Origin: Deltaproteobacteria bacterium HGW-Deltaproteobacteria-12
GTDB taxonomy: Bacteria > Desulfobacterota > Syntrophia > Syntrophales > Smithellaceae
DNA length: 64,000 nt
Direction of reading: 5' to 3'
NCBI GenBank assembly: GCA_002840565.1
Contig: PHBK01000009.1
Location: 1 to 64,000, forward strand
Part shown: positions 61,291-64,000 of the stretch, in pieces
How positions within the stretch are numbered: the stretch's first letter is position 1
Layout: every line of letters begins with the position of its first letter
Translations under genes and position numbers: made by a program
Notes under the pieces: model-generated
What the model was told of the DNA's origin: nothing
Seen by the model: the letters and a program-made list of their open reading frames with translations, nothing else
The model's database searches: none

Positions 61291-62922
61291 GTGATTACAA
61301 AAATTTCCGTATTGACGGCTTATTTCCTGGTCGTGCTGCTGATCGGCTATTTTACGCGCACCCACTGGAAATCGTCCCCCTCCAGTTACTTTTTGGCCGA
61401 CCGCAGGCTGGGCACCGTGATCCTGCTGGCTACCATGACTGCCACTAATTTCTCCGCCTTCACGGTGTTCGGGACCTCGGGGGCCGGCTACCGTGAAGGG
61501 TATGGCTTTTTTCCAATCATGGCGTTTGGCACCGGCTTCATGGCGTTGAGCTTCTGGGTCATCGGCCGCAAGGCCTGGAGGATCGGCCGCGAACGGGGGA
61601 TCATCACTCCGCCGGAGCTTGTGCAGTCGCTTTACAACAGCCCGGCCCTGGGCTTCCTTTTTGCCCTGGTGATGATCACCTTTACCTTACCCTATCTCGC
61701 GCTCCAGCCTATGGCAGCAGGCTATGCCCTGCAGGAATTGGTCGGCCTTCCCTATTTCACCGGTTGCGTCCTCGTAACCGCCGTCATTGTCCTTTACACC
61801 CTGCATGGCGGCATGCGGGCCGTGGCCTGGACCGACTTGTTCCAGGGGCTCCTGATGCTGATCATGCTCGTGGCCGTCCTGGCCGTAATCGCCGGCCATC
61901 ATGGCGGGATCGCGGAAGCCAACCGGCAGGTGATGTCCCTGAAACCGGCGTTGTTTTCCCGGCCCGGCGGCAGCGGGTATTACACGATGGGGATCTGGTT
62001 CAGTTACATGGCCCTGTGGTTTCTGTGCGATCCGATGTTCCCGCAGCTCTTCCAGCGCTTTTTCGCCGCCAAAAGCGAGCAGTCGATCTCCCGCATGATG
62101 TTGTTCTACCCCCTGGTCTGTACGGTGGTGTTCCTTCCGCCGATTGCGGTGGGCGTGATGGGGCATCTGGCCTTCCCGGATCTGGCCGGAAAACAGGCCG
62201 ACCGCATTCTGCCTCTGGTGGTGAACGCAGTCGCGGGAGATTTTATGGCGGCCATGGTCACGGCGGGGGCACTTACCGCCCTCATGTCCACCATGGACTC
62301 CCAGTTGCTGACGCTGAGCTCAATCTTCACTCGCGATCTGCTTCCCGTCTTACGGAAAACCTCCACGAGGAACAGTATTCCCGGTCGCCTCTTCGTGATC
62401 GGCCTGAGTCTTGCCGGCCTGGCCCTGGCTTATCGGCCGCCGGCGACCATGATCGAGATTGCCACTGAAACCTTCACTGGCTTGGCGGTCTTATTCCCAA
62501 CGGTTCTGTTCGGTTTGTACTGGAAGCGCGTCTATTCCGCTCCGGCCATTTTATCGATCGTCGCGGGAGAGACCATCCTGATTATGCTGCACTTCCAATT
62601 GATTCCACCGGGTCCCTTTTTGCCGGTGATCTCCGTCATGCTGGCCGCTTTCGGCGTTTACCTGGTTGCCCATCTTCTGCTGCGGGTGAGGGACGGGAAT
62701 CTGGCGATCCGCCTCCCCGCGTGGCTGACCAACCGCCATTTCCTGATGTTGACGGGAATATTCCTGCTGGCCATGGATTTCTGGGCATGGGGTAATGTAC
62801 AGCCGACGATCCTGGGATTCCCCGCCTGGATGGCTTACTTTGTGCTGCTGTCCGCCGCCCAGACGGCGGTCATGGCTTACCTGATCCGCAACGAATCCGG
62901 ACGGGCCGGCAACTCTCCCTGA
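61291..62922 (+). CDS. Sodium:solute symporter family transporter
   Basis: A 543-residue protein with about 13 transmembrane segments and the SSS family patterns SSYFLADRRL near the N-terminus, TATNFSAFTVFG near residue 50 and STMDSQLLTLSS near 330. It imports an organic solute with sodium. The GTG start has AGGAG 8 bases upstream. Promoter and terminator-type leader directly before it indicate regulation by transcription attenuation. Substrate unknown. Confidence 0.9.
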   Translation: MITKISVLTAYFLVVLLIGYFTRTHWKSSPSSYFLADRRLGTVILLATMTATNFSAFTVFGTSGAGYREGYGFFPIMAFGTGFMALSFWVIGRKAWRIGRERGIITPPELVQSLYNSPALGFLFALVMITFTLPYLALQPMAAGYALQELVGLPYFTGCVLVTAVIVLYTLHGGMRAVAWTDLFQGLLMLIMLVAVLAVIAGHHGGIAEANRQVMSLKPALFSRPGGSGYYTMGIWFSYMALWFLCDPMFPQLFQRFFAAKSEQSISRMMLFYPLVCTVVFLPPIAVGVMGHLAFPDLAGKQADRILPLVVNAVAGDFMAAMVTAGALTALMSTMDSQLLTLSSIFTRDLLPVLRKTSTRNSIPGRLFVIGLSLAGLALAYRPPATMIEIATETFTGLAVLFPTVLFGLYWKRVYSAPAILSIVAGETILIMLHFQLIPPGPFLPVISVMLAAFGVYLVAHLLLRVRDGNLAIRLPAWLTNRHFLMLTGIFLLAMDFWAWGNVQPTILGFPAWMAYFVLLSAAQTAVMAYLIRNESGRAGNSP

Positions 62923-62998
62923 ATAATTCCCAGGCTTGAGATGCCCTTGCTGCATAATCGATGACCTGTCGGTATGATTAAACACAAGGATCGGGAAT

Positions 62999-63628
62999 TT
63001 AAAGACGGCGGAAGGCGTAGGCTATAAATCTCTCATCATGGCTTAAACTGATATCGAAGGGAGCCTTTTTATTTTCATAGCAGAGTACAGGCGGTTGGAG
63101 TTCATGACCTTTTTTTGCTCTGCGAATTTCCATCTTCCGATTATTTAACGAATAAATATCGGCCAGCCTCCGGAACAGGCATTCGCGCACAAATAACGAT
63201 GGCTCAACATCTATTCCGCAAGCAGATTCGGGCAAGAGCTCGATGCCCCAGATTGCTTTATTCAGATCCGCTAAATTATCCGCACCGGTGCAATGCACGT
63301 ACTCTTGCGAAGAATACAGTTGAACAAAAACCACCTTGCAGTCCGGAAGAAGAACTTCACCCTTGGCAAAAACGCAGTCGGGCTTATTCAACCGCACCGA
63401 CCAGCAGCGCGGCACAAAAGGCGCACGCGCGTCTGATTTAGCGATCACCTTATAGGCTGTTTCTTTACAAGACCAGAGCAGCCAGAGCGCCCGGTCTGAA
63501 TTTCGGGACTTACGGACAAATTCGATTTCAACATCGGTGAGGATTTTCTTCAGATACCGGTAATCCCTGCTTTTCCCCGCATTTCCCGGACTTCTCCAAT
63601 CCACGATGTCGTTGCCGATGCCTGACAA
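62999..63628 (-). CDS. 4'-phosphopantetheinyl transferase superfamily protein
   Basis: A 209-residue protein with the two core motifs GIGNDIVD at the N-terminus and WSCKETAYK near residue 53, including Asp and Glu magnesium ligands. It transfers phosphopantetheine from CoA to a carrier protein serine. The start is in the conserved motif, so it overlaps the acyltransferase upstream by 101 bases. In this position it may serve an acyl carrier protein of an aryl polyene or lipid operon. Confidence 0.85.
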   Translation of the reverse strand: MSGIGNDIVDWRSPGNAGKSRDYRYLKKILTDVEIEFVRKSRNSDRALWLLWSCKETAYKVIAKSDARAPFVPRCWSVRLNKPDCVFAKGEVLLPDCKVVFVQLYSSQEYVHCTGADNLADLNKAIWGIELLPESACGIDVEPSLFVRECLFRRLADIYSLNNRKMEIRRAKKGHELQPPVLCYENKKAPFDISLSHDERFIAYAFRRL

Positions 63629-64000
63629 AATATTTTTCCTCCATTTGCACGAGCCGGTGAATTATCTGCGTCGCATGCTCGCGCTGGGCGCGCAGTCCGC
63701 CGGCTGCGGCAGGTGCTGGTGTAAATACTTCCATTTCAGCAGAAAATATCTCCCCCCAGGCCGGGATCAAACTATGGCCGGCCTGTTTATCCCCCCGCAC
63801 GTAAATACACATGACCTTGCAACCTTCGACTTCCTGGATAAAACGTCCTACTCCGTAGGAGAAACATTCTTTGTCCACTCTTCCGGTGCGGGAGCGCCCG
63901 CCTTCCGGAAAGATCATGATGTTCTGAGAATCGCGCAGCAGATAAATGCATTCATCCAGCGTCTTTCTGGTTTTCTCCCGGGGCCCTCCCCGGGCAATCG
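63528..64000 (-). CDS. PlsC-type acyltransferase, C-terminal part, cut by the window edge
   Basis: The frame is open to the right edge of the window. The motif FPEGGRSRTG (PlsC motif III) is 28-30 residues from the edge, preceded by a TLDECIYLLRD helix. It transfers an acyl chain in glycerolipid or related synthesis; the HxxxxD motif would lie outside the window. The C-terminal 30 residues run into the phosphopantetheinyl transferase gene and may be an unusual extension or a frameshift. Confidence 0.8.
   Translation of the reverse strand, partial: IARGGPREKTRKTLDECIYLLRDSQNIMIFPEGGRSRTGRVDKECFSYGVGRFIQEVEGCKVMCIYVRGDKQAGHSLIPAWGEIFSAEMEVFTPAPAAAGGLRAQREHATQIIHRLVQMEEKYFVRHRQRHRGLEKSGKCGEKQGLPVSEENPHRC

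Overview
The window looks like a chromosomal segment of a strictly anaerobic, syntroph-like member of the former Deltaproteobacteria (Desulfobacterota, Syntrophia-like). This placement is an inference from gene content: a four-subunit pyruvate:ferredoxin oxidoreductase, a split class I fumarase, an ADP-forming acyl-CoA synthetase, a 2,4-dienoyl-CoA-reductase-type flavoenzyme, a tungsten aldehyde:ferredoxin oxidoreductase, sigma-54 control and a PEP-CTERM protein. No rRNA or other taxonomic marker gene was read.

Layout. 1-5270: a three-gene acyl-CoA/redox operon (OYE-type reductase, ADP-forming synthetase, SDR). 5440-20342: a leftward operon that starts with an 18-repeat ankyrin protein carrying a PrcB-like C-terminus, continues with two small membrane proteins, and ends with three large exported WD40-caspase paralogs plus the decayed 5' end of a fourth. 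A second decayed piece, a caspase C-terminus, lies at 60787-60960. 20662-22615: a MarR-controlled three-gene operon with an operator over its -10 box. 22747-24976: a mobile scar made of an IS91-type transposase remnant, a non-coding hairpin block, and a complete IS481-type element with a 6-bp target duplication. 25397-26282: a sigma-54-preceded PEP-CTERM protein.

26745-47475: a candidate integrative island of about 20.7 kb in the 3' end of tRNA-Asn. It is bounded by a direct repeat of the tRNA 3' end, with a P4-type integrase beside the intact tRNA. The integrase end carries AlpA, a replication-type HTH protein, a second tyrosine recombinase and two toxin-antitoxin loci, one with a stop codon in the toxin. 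The cargo is a sigma-54 activator and a divergent cluster: acyl-CoA ligase, zinc alcohol dehydrogenase, DUF2147 protein, aldehyde:ferredoxin oxidoreductase, SCP2 protein, two ferredoxin-type proteins, an unknown protein, CooC ATPase, a His-rich protein and CooT. This would interconvert alcohol, aldehyde, acid and acyl-CoA with ferredoxin as electron carrier. The nickel-chaperone genes have no nickel enzyme in the window.

47599-64000: core chromosome. It holds the por operon fused to a NuoE/NuoF/HoxU-like NAD module, fumarase, recR-ybaB-dnaX with the 4.5S SRP RNA gene, a DedA protein, htpX, a sodium:solute symporter behind a promoter plus terminator-type leader, and the end of a lipid or secondary-metabolism operon (phosphopantetheinyl transferase, acyltransferase). 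The strongest candidates for something undescribed are the exported caspase/ankyrin operon and the tRNA-Asn island.
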